From Rhizobium leguminosarum bv. viciae USDA 2370 (GTDB taxonomy: Bacteria; Pseudomonadota; Alphaproteobacteria; Rhizobiales; Rhizobiaceae), in the NCBI RefSeq assembly GCF_002008365.1, contig NZ_MRDL01000059.1, positions 434,001-498,000 on the forward strand: a stretch of DNA of 64,000 nucleotides. The letters are read 5' to 3'. How positions within the stretch are numbered: the first letter of the stretch is position 1; each line of letters opens with the position of its first letter. Made by a program: the position numbers and the translations under genes. Shown in pieces: positions 54,386-62,499 of the stretch. A model generated the notes under the pieces. That model saw only the letters and a list, made by a program, of their open reading frames with translations. It made no database searches and was not told the origin of the DNA.

Positions 54386-55507
54386 TCATTTGTTGTAGGG
54401 ATCGGCCGCATCGCGCAGGCCGTCGCCGAGAAGGTTGAGCGCCATCACGGCGACCACGACGGCACAGCCCGGCATGAAGAGCCATGGCGCGGTGGCGATC
54501 GAGCGAATGTTCTGGGCCTCGCGCAGAAGCACGCCCCAGGAGATGGTCGGTGGCTGCAGACCGAGCCCGAGGAAGGAGAGAGAGGTTTCGGCAAGGATCA
54601 TCGCCGGCACCGCAAGCGTGATCGACGCGATGATATGGCTGGCAAAGCTCGGCAACATGTGGCGAAAGATGATGCGCCTTTCGCGAACACCGTCGAGCCT
54701 CGCGGCGGCGACGAATTCCTCGGTGCGCAAAGACAGGAAGCGGCCGCGAACGACGCGGGCGAGCTGTGCCCAACCCGTCAGCGACAGGATGATCGTGATC
54801 ATCATATATTGCAGCGTCGCAGGCCAGTCCTGTGGCAGCGCCGCGGCCATTGCCAACCAGATCGGGATCGTCGGCAGCGACAGCACAAAATCGATCACCC
54901 GCTGCAGGAAGAAATCGATGCGGCCGCCGTAATATCCCGAGATACCGCCGAGCACGATGCCGAGCATGAGCGAGAAGAAGACACCGACGAGGCCGATCGA
55001 CAACGAGATCTGCGAGCCTTGGACCGTTCGGCTGAAGACATCGCGCCCAAGCCTGTCGGCGCCGAACAGAAGCAATGGCGTCGTCTTGTCGGGTGAGGCG
55101 ATCAGATGGATGTTGGTCCTGAACAGGCCGAACACCGAATATTCGTAGCCGCGCCCGAAGAACTCGACGTCGACACGTTTTGTCGTGTCTTCCTTGAAGA
55201 TGGCGGCCAGCGTCTCAGGATCGCGGGTCAGCTTCATCGGATAATAATGCGGGCCGAAGGAGAACCCGTTCTGCGTATCGATCAGATGCAATCTCTGCGG
55301 CGGGTGAAAAGTCGCCCGCGCATTTTGCAGGTTCGGATCGTTGATGGCGAAAAAGCCGGGAAGCAGGGCGACGATATACATCAGCACGGTGACGACGAGC
55401 GCCACCATGGCCAGCCGATGCCGGCGGAAAGCCCACCAGATGAGCTGCCACTGCGACGCGACGGCGGCGCGATCCGGCGGAATGTTCGTAACGGTGATGT
55501 CGGCCAT
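54386..55507 (-). CDS. ABC transporter permease (DppC/OppC type)
   Basis: 373 aa; six membrane helices, the first near residues 35-57. A long periplasmic insert (about residues 70-150) follows helix 1. The EAA loop that contacts the ATPase reads LRTEEFVAAARLDGVRERRI near 250. C-terminal LSFLGLGLQPPTISWGVLLR is typical of DppC. Pairs with the DppB-type permease 9 bp upstream; the ATPase starts 7 bp downstream. Confidence 0.93.
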   Translation of the reverse strand: MADITVTNIPPDRAAVASQWQLIWWAFRRHRLAMVALVVTVLMYIVALLPGFFAINDPNLQNARATFHPPQRLHLIDTQNGFSFGPHYYPMKLTRDPETLAAIFKEDTTKRVDVEFFGRGYEYSVFGLFRTNIHLIASPDKTTPLLLFGADRLGRDVFSRTVQGSQISLSIGLVGVFFSLMLGIVLGGISGYYGGRIDFFLQRVIDFVLSLPTIPIWLAMAAALPQDWPATLQYMMITIILSLTGWAQLARVVRGRFLSLRTEEFVAAARLDGVRERRIIFRHMLPSFASHIIASITLAVPAMILAETSLSFLGLGLQPPTISWGVLLREAQNIRSIATAPWLFMPGCAVVVAVMALNLLGDGLRDAADPYNK

Positions 55508-55516
55508 GTAAGGCTC

Positions 55517-56503
55517 CTATTCCAACCGGATGCGGGGATCGACCAACGCAAGCAGGATGTCGCTGATCAAAGAGCCTATCAGCGTCAGCGCGCAGATCAG
55601 CAGAACGAAGGCGCCGGCGAGATACATGTCCTGGGCCATCAGCGCCTGCAGCAGCAAAGGTGCTGCCGTCGGCAGATTGAGGACGATGGCGACGACGACC
55701 GAGCCGGAAATGAGGTTGGGCAGCAGCCAGGCAATCGTCGAGATGAACGGATTGAGCGCGATCATCAGAGGATATTTCATCAGCAGCCGGAACTCAGAGA
55801 GACCTTTTGCCCGTGCCGTTGTGACGTAAGGCTTCGGCAGCTCATCGAGCATGTTCGCGCGCATGACGCGGATGAGGCTCGCCGTCGAGGAGACGGCAAG
55901 GATGATGACGGGAAGCCAGAGATGCGAGAAGAGGTCGACCATCTTGGCGAAGCTCCAGGACGCGTTCTCATATTCCGGCGAAAAGAGCCCGCCGACATCC
56001 TGTCCGAATTCGACCGCCGCGACATACATCAGTACCAGCGCCAGCAGGAAGGACGGAACGGCCAGGCCGAAAAAGGTGAAGGCAGTGAAGAAATAGTCGC
56101 CGATCGAATATTTGCGCACCGCGGAATAGACTCCGATCGGCAGTGCGATCGCCCAGGTAGCGATCAATGTCGACAGAGCCAGAACGAGCGTCAGCGCCAT
56201 ACGCTCCCAGATCAGGTCAGAGACCGGCTGCTGCCATTCGAAGGAAATGCCGAAATCGCCGCGTGTAAGAATGCCCCATATCCATTTGAAATATTGGATG
56301 AGCATAGGGTCGCCGAGGCCGAAGCGCTCGCGCAACTGCGCCGCCGTGTTCTGATCGACGATCTCGTTGGAGGCTGCCAGCGTCGCAATATAGGTCGTAA
56401 CATAATCGCCTGGCGGCAGCTGGATCAGCACGAAAGCGAGGAAGCTGACGGCAAACAGCGATGGAATCATCCATAGGAAGCGTTTGGCGATAAAGACCAG
56501 CAT
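55517..56503 (-). CDS. ABC transporter permease (DppB/OppB type)
   Basis: 328 aa from the ATG at 56503 (GAGG upstream; ten further residues in the longer frame are not needed). Six membrane helices; helix 1 (WMIPSLFAVSFLAFVLIQLP) is followed by the PGDY motif seen in DppB proteins. The EAA loop reads ELPKPYVTTARAKGLSEFRL near 220. It forms the channel with the next permease. A hairpin separates it from the highly expressed binding-protein gene upstream. Confidence 0.93.
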   Translation of the reverse strand: MLVFIAKRFLWMIPSLFAVSFLAFVLIQLPPGDYVTTYIATLAASNEIVDQNTAAQLRERFGLGDPMLIQYFKWIWGILTRGDFGISFEWQQPVSDLIWERMALTLVLALSTLIATWAIALPIGVYSAVRKYSIGDYFFTAFTFFGLAVPSFLLALVLMYVAAVEFGQDVGGLFSPEYENASWSFAKMVDLFSHLWLPVIILAVSSTASLIRVMRANMLDELPKPYVTTARAKGLSEFRLLMKYPLMIALNPFISTIAWLLPNLISGSVVVAIVLNLPTAAPLLLQALMAQDMYLAGAFVLLICALTLIGSLISDILLALVDPRIRLE

Positions 56504-56588
56504 AAGGCGCCTCTTGCATTGAACGCCGCCCACCCGGCCTTGTCGGCCGTCAGGACCGGCAAGGCATCTCGGAGGGCGAACTGAAAGA

Positions 56589-56616
56589 AAGCGCCGTACC
56601 GTCGGGCACGGCGCTT
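56589..56616 (-). terminator. Hairpin between binding-protein and permease genes
   Basis: AAGCGCCGT (56589-56597) pairs with ACGGCGCTT (56608-56616); on the minus strand TCTTTC follows. Such partial terminators or stem-loops are common after binding-protein genes and give more binding protein than permease. Confidence 0.6.
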
Positions 56617-56626
56617 AAGACGAAAA

Positions 56627-58564
56627 TCAGCTCGTGAAGGTGAATTGCTGCGGCATTGCAGGGCCGGGATTGGGCCAGGACCAGCTATCCGGCTCCTTCT
56701 CGGGAACATTGCGCAGATTGTTGCGGATGATGCCGAAACCGCCGACAGCAAGGCAAAGGCCGACGGTCTCGAACTCCTCAGCCGCGATGTCGAAGATCTG
56801 CTTCATGATCGCGCCGCGTTTGTCGAGATCAGCCGTCGAACGTGCTTCGTCGAAGAGCTTCATGCGCTTCTTCTGGCTTTCCGGCGGTTCTTCGCCACGT
56901 GCACCGTTGGAGGTGTACCAAAGCGTCCACGGAATGGCATAACGCGAGCCCTGCGGATGGAAAGCGAAGAAATCGCGCGGATCGAGCATCGGATCGAGAC
57001 CGCCAGGGCCCGGCCATACCGCCGCATCATGGGCATTGTCGTCGCCGCGGGTGTAATAGAGCGCCCGCTCGATCGTGTTGACCTTCATGTCGATACCGAT
57101 CTGGGCCCAATGCGTCTTGACCAGTTCCAGGGCATCGACGAGGTCGGGATAGAGCGTCGGAATGACGTCGATCGAGAAGAATACTTTCTGGCCGTCGGGC
57201 CTCAGCCGGAAACCGTCGCCGCCTTTCTTGTAGCCGGCCTCATCGAGCATCGCGCCTGCCTTGTCGGCGTCATATTCAGTGAACTGGCGTGCGTATTTCT
57301 CGTTATACCAGGGATGGGTCGGACGCGGCCCAGCCTGGTAGGGCTCGCTCTGTCCGAAATAGACGATGTCGATGAGTTCCGGGCGATTGATGCCGATCGA
57401 GAGCGCTTGCCGGAACGCCTTATCCGCAAACATCTTGCGCATGGCAGGATCTTTGTGGGTGATGTTGAAGTAGATCTGGCACTGTTGCGAGGCCGAAGGC
57501 ACGAGCGTCAGCAGCCGATAATCGCCTTTCTCCATGTTCTTGGACAGCGTCGGCTTGTTGGCCAGAACGCTGATATGGCGTTCCTGGATGTCGATCTTTC
57601 CCGAGATGACATTCAGCATCAGCGATTCGACGTCCTGCGAGATGCCGAAGTTGATTTCATCGATGTAGGGAAGCTGGTTGCCCTCGGTATCGACCTGCCA
57701 GAAATAAGGGTTGCGGGTCATGACGACGCGCGTCGCGCCACCGGCATAGGGCTCCTTGATCACCCATGGATCGAGTGTCGGCTTGTCGACATTACCCCAT
57801 CGCGACGGGATCTCGATGTCGCCGCAACGGCTGCGGAACAGCTCCGTCCAACTGGTGACGCCGGCCTTCTTCGCATCGGCCTCGATATTCGGATTATATT
57901 TCGGCAGGAACTGGCTGCAGTAGTGCTTCGGGAACAGCGTCGGATGCTGACCAAGCGGCGTGGCGAGGTTTTCCAGATAAAGCGCGTTGGCGGCCGCAAA
58001 GGTGAACTTCACCGTATAATCGTCGATCTTCTCGACGGTGACCGGCTTGCCGGCGACCGCAAGCTGCGCCGGTGTCGAGCTGTAAAGCTCGGTGTTCTTG
58101 ACGCAATCTTCGATCGCGAAGACAACGTCATCGGCCGTAAAGGGATGACCGTCCGACCAGCGCACGCCTTCGATGAGATGGAACGTGAATTGCGTTGCGT
58201 CATCGCTGACTTCCCAGCGTTCGGCAAGGTTCGGCTGCACGGCGGTAAAATCGAGGTTCCAGCGCACGAGGCTCTGGTTGCCGACCATGCGCAGGATGCC
58301 GTTATGGTCGGATGAACCGCGAAGGCCTCGGCGCAGCGAACCGCCGTAGGTGCCGACTTTCTCGAACGGCGTCACGACCATCGGCTTTTTCGGCAGGCGC
58401 TCGGCGAGCGGCGGCAGCTTTCCATCCTTGGCGAGTTGCGCAAGTGCTGGCGCTTCGCCACCTGCGGCAGAGACGCGACCGGCGATAGACAGCGCCGCGA
58501 CACCAGCCATGCCGCCAAGTACGGCGCGGCGGGTGACACCACGCGACAGTATTTCATTGGCCAT
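56627..58564 (-). CDS. ABC transporter substrate-binding protein (SBP_bac_5), Tat-exported
   Basis: 645 aa. The N-terminus has a twin-arginine signal (GVTRRAVLGGMAGVAALSIA), so it is folded before export. Family-5 motifs: LAERWEVSDDATQFTFHLIE near 112, GVRWSDGHPFTADDVVFAIE just after, and FADKAFRQALSIGINRPELI near 385. Length exceeds most DppA-type proteins and fits the group that binds oligosaccharides or aldonates in rhizobia. First gene of the minus-strand operon binding protein-permease-permease-ATPase-dehydratase-dehydratase. Confidence 0.93.
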   Translation of the reverse strand: MANEILSRGVTRRAVLGGMAGVAALSIAGRVSAAGGEAPALAQLAKDGKLPPLAERLPKKPMVVTPFEKVGTYGGSLRRGLRGSSDHNGILRMVGNQSLVRWNLDFTAVQPNLAERWEVSDDATQFTFHLIEGVRWSDGHPFTADDVVFAIEDCVKNTELYSSTPAQLAVAGKPVTVEKIDDYTVKFTFAAANALYLENLATPLGQHPTLFPKHYCSQFLPKYNPNIEADAKKAGVTSWTELFRSRCGDIEIPSRWGNVDKPTLDPWVIKEPYAGGATRVVMTRNPYFWQVDTEGNQLPYIDEINFGISQDVESLMLNVISGKIDIQERHISVLANKPTLSKNMEKGDYRLLTLVPSASQQCQIYFNITHKDPAMRKMFADKAFRQALSIGINRPELIDIVYFGQSEPYQAGPRPTHPWYNEKYARQFTEYDADKAGAMLDEAGYKKGGDGFRLRPDGQKVFFSIDVIPTLYPDLVDALELVKTHWAQIGIDMKVNTIERALYYTRGDDNAHDAAVWPGPGGLDPMLDPRDFFAFHPQGSRYAIPWTLWYTSNGARGEEPPESQKKRMKLFDEARSTADLDKRGAIMKQIFDIAAEEFETVGLCLAVGGFGIIRNNLRNVPEKEPDSWSWPNPGPAMPQQFTFTS

Positions 58565-58887
58565 CGAATTCCTCCCTTTTGTGCCGGCGCAGCCTTTGCC
58601 CCGGCCGATGCGGCGGGCTCCCGACCCGCCGCCGCGCCCTCCTCGGCGCTACGACCTGAACCATAGACACGTTCGCAAATGATTACAAGAGTTGACAGAT
58701 AATTACAAATTTTGTAGCGATGCAGCATCGAAATACGATGTTGTGCCGCTGAAATACGGCCAGCAGGATCAAAAACGTTCGATCTGTCAGATGCTGTGCG
58801 CCGCCCTGAACATCATGGTCGGCGACAGCCAGGGTGCGACCGTCAACGCCGTCGCATGGCGTCGAGAGACGAGAGAAAAGGACCAGA
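58565..58887. other. Divergent promoter region of the sugar-acid locus
   Basis: 323 bp between the binding-protein gene (minus) and the GntR gene (plus). It holds the candidate GntR operator at 58679-58716 with a TTGACA (-35-like) at 58692-58697. No gene is seen. Confidence 0.55.
58679..58716. promoter_or_regulatory. Candidate GntR operator
   Basis: TACAAATTTTGTA at 58704-58716 is a perfect palindrome with a one-base centre. ATGATTACAA and ATAATTACAA repeat 23 bp apart just upstream (about 58679-58688 and 58699-58708). A TTGACA hexamer lies between them. FadR-subfamily GntR proteins usually bind short AT-rich palindromes of this kind; assignment to the 58888 gene is by position. Confidence 0.5.
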
Positions 58888-59601
58888 ATGACATTTACGG
58901 TCGATGCCGTTTCGAACAGGGGCGCAACGCGCTTCAGCGACATCATCTACGAGAAGATCGTGGGGATGATCGCCGACGGCAACTTTCCGGTGAACGAACG
59001 ACTGCCACCGGAGACGAAGCTTGCCGCAGATTTCGGCGCATCGAGACCCGTCGTGCGCGAAGCGCTTGAACGCTTGAGAGCCGACGGCTTGGTCGTTTCG
59101 CGCAAGGGTTCCGGTTCCTATGTCAGGCAAAGGCCGGATTCGTCGATGCTGAAAATGGTGCCGGTCGGCTCCTTGGCCGATGTCCAGCGGTTCTTCGAAT
59201 TCCGCGCCGGTCTCGAAGCCGAGGCGGCGGAGCTTGCCGCACGGAACTGGCAGCCGGCCGACAAGGAGCGGATAACGGCAGCGCTTCTTTCGATCGAACA
59301 ATGCCTGCGCAACGGAGAGCTTGGTGCCGAGGAAGACCAGGCTCTGCATGACGCAATTGCCATGGCGACCGGTAACCAGTTCCACATCACGCTGCGCGAG
59401 TGGTTCAAGCCGCATTTCGCCATCGGGCATTCCGTTACGAGAAGCTTGAGCTTGAAGCGGACGCCGGAACAGATCCGCAGCGTCCAGGACGAGCATGCGG
59501 TGATCGTCGAGGCAATCTTCGCGCACCGGGAAACCGAAGCGCATGATGCGATGAAAAAACACATACTGAATGCTCGCGCCCGCATGTTCCAAGGCGTGTG
59601 A
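58888..59601 (+). CDS. GntR-family regulator, FadR/FCD subgroup
   Basis: 237 aa from the ATG at 58888 (AAAGGAC upstream). N-terminal winged helix with NERLPPETKLAADFGASRPV and VREALERLRADGLVVSRKGS. C-terminal FCD ligand domain (FFEFRAGLEAEAAELAARNW, then DQALHDAIAMATGN and the HAVIVEAIFAHRE His/Asp-type metal-binding helix). Such proteins repress sugar-acid genes and are released by a pathway acid. It lies between the divergent transport/dehydratase operon and its own catabolic genes. Confidence 0.93.
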   Translation: MTFTVDAVSNRGATRFSDIIYEKIVGMIADGNFPVNERLPPETKLAADFGASRPVVREALERLRADGLVVSRKGSGSYVRQRPDSSMLKMVPVGSLADVQRFFEFRAGLEAEAAELAARNWQPADKERITAALLSIEQCLRNGELGAEEDQALHDAIAMATGNQFHITLREWFKPHFAIGHSVTRSLSLKRTPEQIRSVQDEHAVIVEAIFAHRETEAHDAMKKHILNARARMFQGV

Positions 59602-59621
59602 GCACAATGGGAGGAGAAATG

Positions 59622-60452
59622 ATGAAACGGGTCGCCATGACGGGTGCTGCCGGACGTGTAGGAACTCTGCTGCGCCCGCTCCTTCGGTCGCATGTCGAGC
59701 ACCTCAGCCTGATCGATCTCCAGGAGCCTGACGAGCTTGGCGAAAACGAGAGCTTCCTAAAGGCCGATCTTACAAAGCTCGACGAGGCGACGGCTGCGCT
59801 GAAGGATGTCGACGGTGTGGTTCATCTCGCCGGCATTGCAAGCGGCATCGACATGAACGCCATTCTGCACGCGAACGTGCTTGGAACATACAATCTTTAC
59901 GAAGCGGCGCGGACCAACAAGGTCCAGCGGGTCGTCTATGCATCGAGCAACCATGCCACGGGCTTTTATCCGCGCGGCCAACTCGTGTCGCCGCTCGACC
60001 CGATGCGCCCCGACAGCCCTTATGGACTTTCCAAATGCTGGGGCGAACTTGTGGCGGGGCTGTATTACGACACATCAGGCATTCGCTCTCTTTCCATCCG
60101 CATCGGCAATGCGGGCACCTATCCCAACAGCGAGCGATCTGTTGCGATCTGGATCAGCGCGCGAGACCTGGCGCAATTGGTCAGGATCGGCCTGTCGCAC
60201 CCGTTGATCGCAGCAACGGTGGTTTATGGCGTTTCTGATGCCGAGGAGATCTGGTGGGACAACGGTCTGGCGGCACGATTGGGCTACCAGCCACAGGACC
60301 GGCCGCGCGATCACGCCCGCATCGAGGAGGGATCCGAAGGGCCGGTCGCGCTTGCGTTCCAGGGTGGCGGGTTCTGTGAGATCAATCACGACGGCACCAT
60401 CCGCATGCGCGACGCCGAGGGTCTGGCCACGAGCCTGGAGACAGTTGAATGA
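59622..60452 (+). CDS. Uronate dehydrogenase-like SDR (NAD-dependent epimerase/dehydratase family)
   Basis: 276 aa from the ATG at 59622; GGGAGGAG (59609-59616) is best spaced to this ATG, though 59619 and a GTG overlapping the GntR stop are possible. Rossmann TGAAGRVGTLLRPLL, DGVVHLAGIAS near residue 67, ASSNHATGFYP near 108 and the catalytic Y-x-x-x-K in SPYGLSKCWGE near 133. WWDN near 217 and FQGGGFCEI near the end match bacterial uronate dehydrogenase, which oxidises galacturonate or glucuronate to aldarolactones. Exact substrate is inference. Confidence 0.8.
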   Translation: MKRVAMTGAAGRVGTLLRPLLRSHVEHLSLIDLQEPDELGENESFLKADLTKLDEATAALKDVDGVVHLAGIASGIDMNAILHANVLGTYNLYEAARTNKVQRVVYASSNHATGFYPRGQLVSPLDPMRPDSPYGLSKCWGELVAGLYYDTSGIRSLSIRIGNAGTYPNSERSVAIWISARDLAQLVRIGLSHPLIAATVVYGVSDAEEIWWDNGLAARLGYQPQDRPRDHARIEEGSEGPVALAFQGGGFCEINHDGTIRMRDAEGLATSLETVE

Positions 60453-61342
60453 CGGCCCCGCTAGTCATCCGCCCGGACGTCCGTTCCGTGATCCAGCAGC
60501 CGCTGACGGTTGGTGAATCGCCGGTATGGGACGAGGAGACCGGCACTTTGTGGTTCGTCGATATTCAGGCGCCGGCGCTCGTCCGGCTCTCGGGTTCAGG
60601 AAAGATCGACCGCTTCGACATGCCGACAGCAATCGGCGCCCTCGGGCTTTGCCGCGATCACAAGATCGTCGTGGCGCTTCAGACGGGCGTCCATCTCTTC
60701 GATCCCGCCTCTGGAGATTTTGAGCTCGTGTCCGATCCAGTCGGGCGACACATCAACTGCCGCCTCAATGACGGAAAGGTCGGCCCCGACGGGCACTTCT
60801 GGATCGGCTCGATCAGCGAAGCCAAGCCGCAGATCGATGATGCCGCACTTTACCGCGTTAGCGCCGATGGCCGCACGCGGACCGTTGCAACCGGACTGAC
60901 GAGCTCCAACGGCCTTGCCTGGTCGCCGGACGGCCGGCGGATGTATCACTCCGACAGCCGGCAATGCTTCCTGCAGGCATTCGACTTCGATCCTGATACG
61001 GGCGACCTCGGCGATGGGCGCCGGCTTCGCAGCTTTACGGAAGACGAGGGTCGTCCGGACGGAGCGACAACCGATCGCGATGGGTTCTACTGGAGCGCCG
61101 GCGTTTCTGCCGGTCGCCTCAACCGAATATCGCCCGAAGGCGAAATCGTCGAGATCTACATTCTGCCGGTCGCGGCACCGACAATGCCGTGTTTCGGAGG
61201 GCCGGATCTGCGCACCCTCTTTGTCACGAGCCTGTCGACGGACCGTACCGGACGTTTCGAGGCGGGGACGGTCATCGCCTTCGACGTGGATGCAAAGGGC
61301 CTGCCGCCCTTCCGCTTCGGGACCGGTCACCCTCCGGGATGA
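60449..61342 (+). CDS. SMP-30/gluconolactonase family lactonase
   Basis: 297 aa; the ATG overlaps the dehydrogenase stop (ATGA). A six-bladed propeller is expected. The metal-site Glu is in GESPVWDEETGTLWFVDIQ near residue 18, the Asn in GLTSSNGLAWSPDGRRMYHS near 150, and the Asp in EGRPDGATTDRDGFYW near 200. It would open the sugar lactone produced by the preceding dehydrogenase. Position in the operon supports this order of reactions. Confidence 0.92.
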   Translation: MTAPLVIRPDVRSVIQQPLTVGESPVWDEETGTLWFVDIQAPALVRLSGSGKIDRFDMPTAIGALGLCRDHKIVVALQTGVHLFDPASGDFELVSDPVGRHINCRLNDGKVGPDGHFWIGSISEAKPQIDDAALYRVSADGRTRTVATGLTSSNGLAWSPDGRRMYHSDSRQCFLQAFDFDPDTGDLGDGRRLRSFTEDEGRPDGATTDRDGFYWSAGVSAGRLNRISPEGEIVEIYILPVAAPTMPCFGGPDLRTLFVTSLSTDRTGRFEAGTVIAFDVDAKGLPPFRFGTGHPPG

Positions 61343-61399
61343 CAGCGAGCCTCCCTTCGAAATGACAGCGAATAGATGGAAAGATAACGGGGAAGAAAG

Positions 61400-62353
61400 A
61401 TGAGCATCGCAACCATGCGCAAGGCGCTTACAGGCGTATCGGGTGTTCCGGTCACCGCCTATGACGGCAAAGGTGAAGTCGAACCTCGGATCACGGCGAA
61501 AGTCTATGAGCGGGTCGCGGCAGCCGGCATTCACAACATTGTCGCTGCCGGCAATACCGGGGAATTCTATGCTCTGACGCCGCAAGAAATCAGGATCGTC
61601 CATGAGGCGGCGGTTTCAGGCGTCAACGGCAAGGCGCCGGTGACGGCGGCAATCGGCCGATCGCTGCGCGAGGCGATCGGCATGGCGAAAGATGCGGCCA
61701 CGATCGGCGCATCCGCCGTCATGTCGCATCAGCCCGTCGATCCTTTCGCAGCACCTTCGTCCCAGATCGACTATTTCTGCAATCTTGCGGATGCTTCCAC
61801 CCTGCCGCTCATCGCCTATGTCAGGGCCGAGGGTTTCAGTGTCGAAGATATCACCCGTCTCGCAAATCACGGCAATATTGCCGGCATCAAATTTGCCACC
61901 ACCGATCTGATGCTGCTGTCCAGAGCGATCGCTGCAGCCGATCCGGCCGGCGCACTGTTCGTCTGCGGCCTGGCGGAGAGCTGGGCGCCGACATTTACGG
62001 CTGCGGGCGCGCGCGGCTTCACATCCGGTCTCGTCAATGTCGCGCCGCACCTGTCGCTTGCCGTTCACGATGCACTCGAAAGAGGAGACTTCGGCGCGGC
62101 AAGGGCTATCGTCAACCAGCTTGAACCGTTCGAGCGGATGCGGACCAAATTCCGCAATGGTGCGAACGTGACTGTCGTCAAGGAGGCCGTCACCTATTCC
62201 GGCCTCGATGTCGGCCCCGTGCGCGTGCCGGGATTGCCGCTGCTCGATCGGCATGACCGCGAGGAACTCCATCGGCTGCTTCAGCGCTGGGATGCCGCCG
62301 GCAACAACCAGATCCATCCACACCAGCAGGATTCCGCAAAGGCGGCCGGCTGA
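61400..62353 (+). CDS. DHDPS/KdgD-family dehydratase or aldolase
   Basis: 317 aa; GGGGAAGAAAG precedes the ATG. TIM-barrel of the dihydrodipicolinate synthase family: GNTGEF at residues 51-56 binds the keto-acid carboxylate, Tyr140 (LIAYVRAEG) and the Schiff-base Lys164 (AGIKFATTDL) are in place. Members in uronate loci are keto-deoxy-galactarate dehydratases (KdgD) or 2-keto-3-deoxy-acid aldolases. It would act on the 2-keto-3-deoxy acid made by the enolase-superfamily dehydratases. A strong terminator follows. Confidence 0.88.
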   Translation: MSIATMRKALTGVSGVPVTAYDGKGEVEPRITAKVYERVAAAGIHNIVAAGNTGEFYALTPQEIRIVHEAAVSGVNGKAPVTAAIGRSLREAIGMAKDAATIGASAVMSHQPVDPFAAPSSQIDYFCNLADASTLPLIAYVRAEGFSVEDITRLANHGNIAGIKFATTDLMLLSRAIAAADPAGALFVCGLAESWAPTFTAAGARGFTSGLVNVAPHLSLAVHDALERGDFGAARAIVNQLEPFERMRTKFRNGANVTVVKEAVTYSGLDVGPVRVPGLPLLDRHDREELHRLLQRWDAAGNNQIHPHQQDSAKAAG

Positions 62354-62363
62354 GTTCGACACG

Positions 62364-62416
62364 AGAGCGGCTCCGCTATTCATGGAAACGCGGAGCCGCT
62401 CTAACCCTTTGTTTTT
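62364..62416 (+). terminator. Rho-independent terminator after the DHDPS-family gene
   Basis: AGAGCGGCTCCGC (62364-62376) pairs perfectly with GCGGAGCCGCTCT (62390-62402), and TTTGTTTTT follows at 62408-62416. It separates the catabolic operon from the next binding-protein gene. Confidence 0.9.
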
Positions 62417-62499
62417 ACGCAATTCCGGACGGAAAACCGCTTCGCACTTTTCCTGGAATTGCTCTATTTCCGCAAACAACAGGATTGGGAGGTCTTGAG

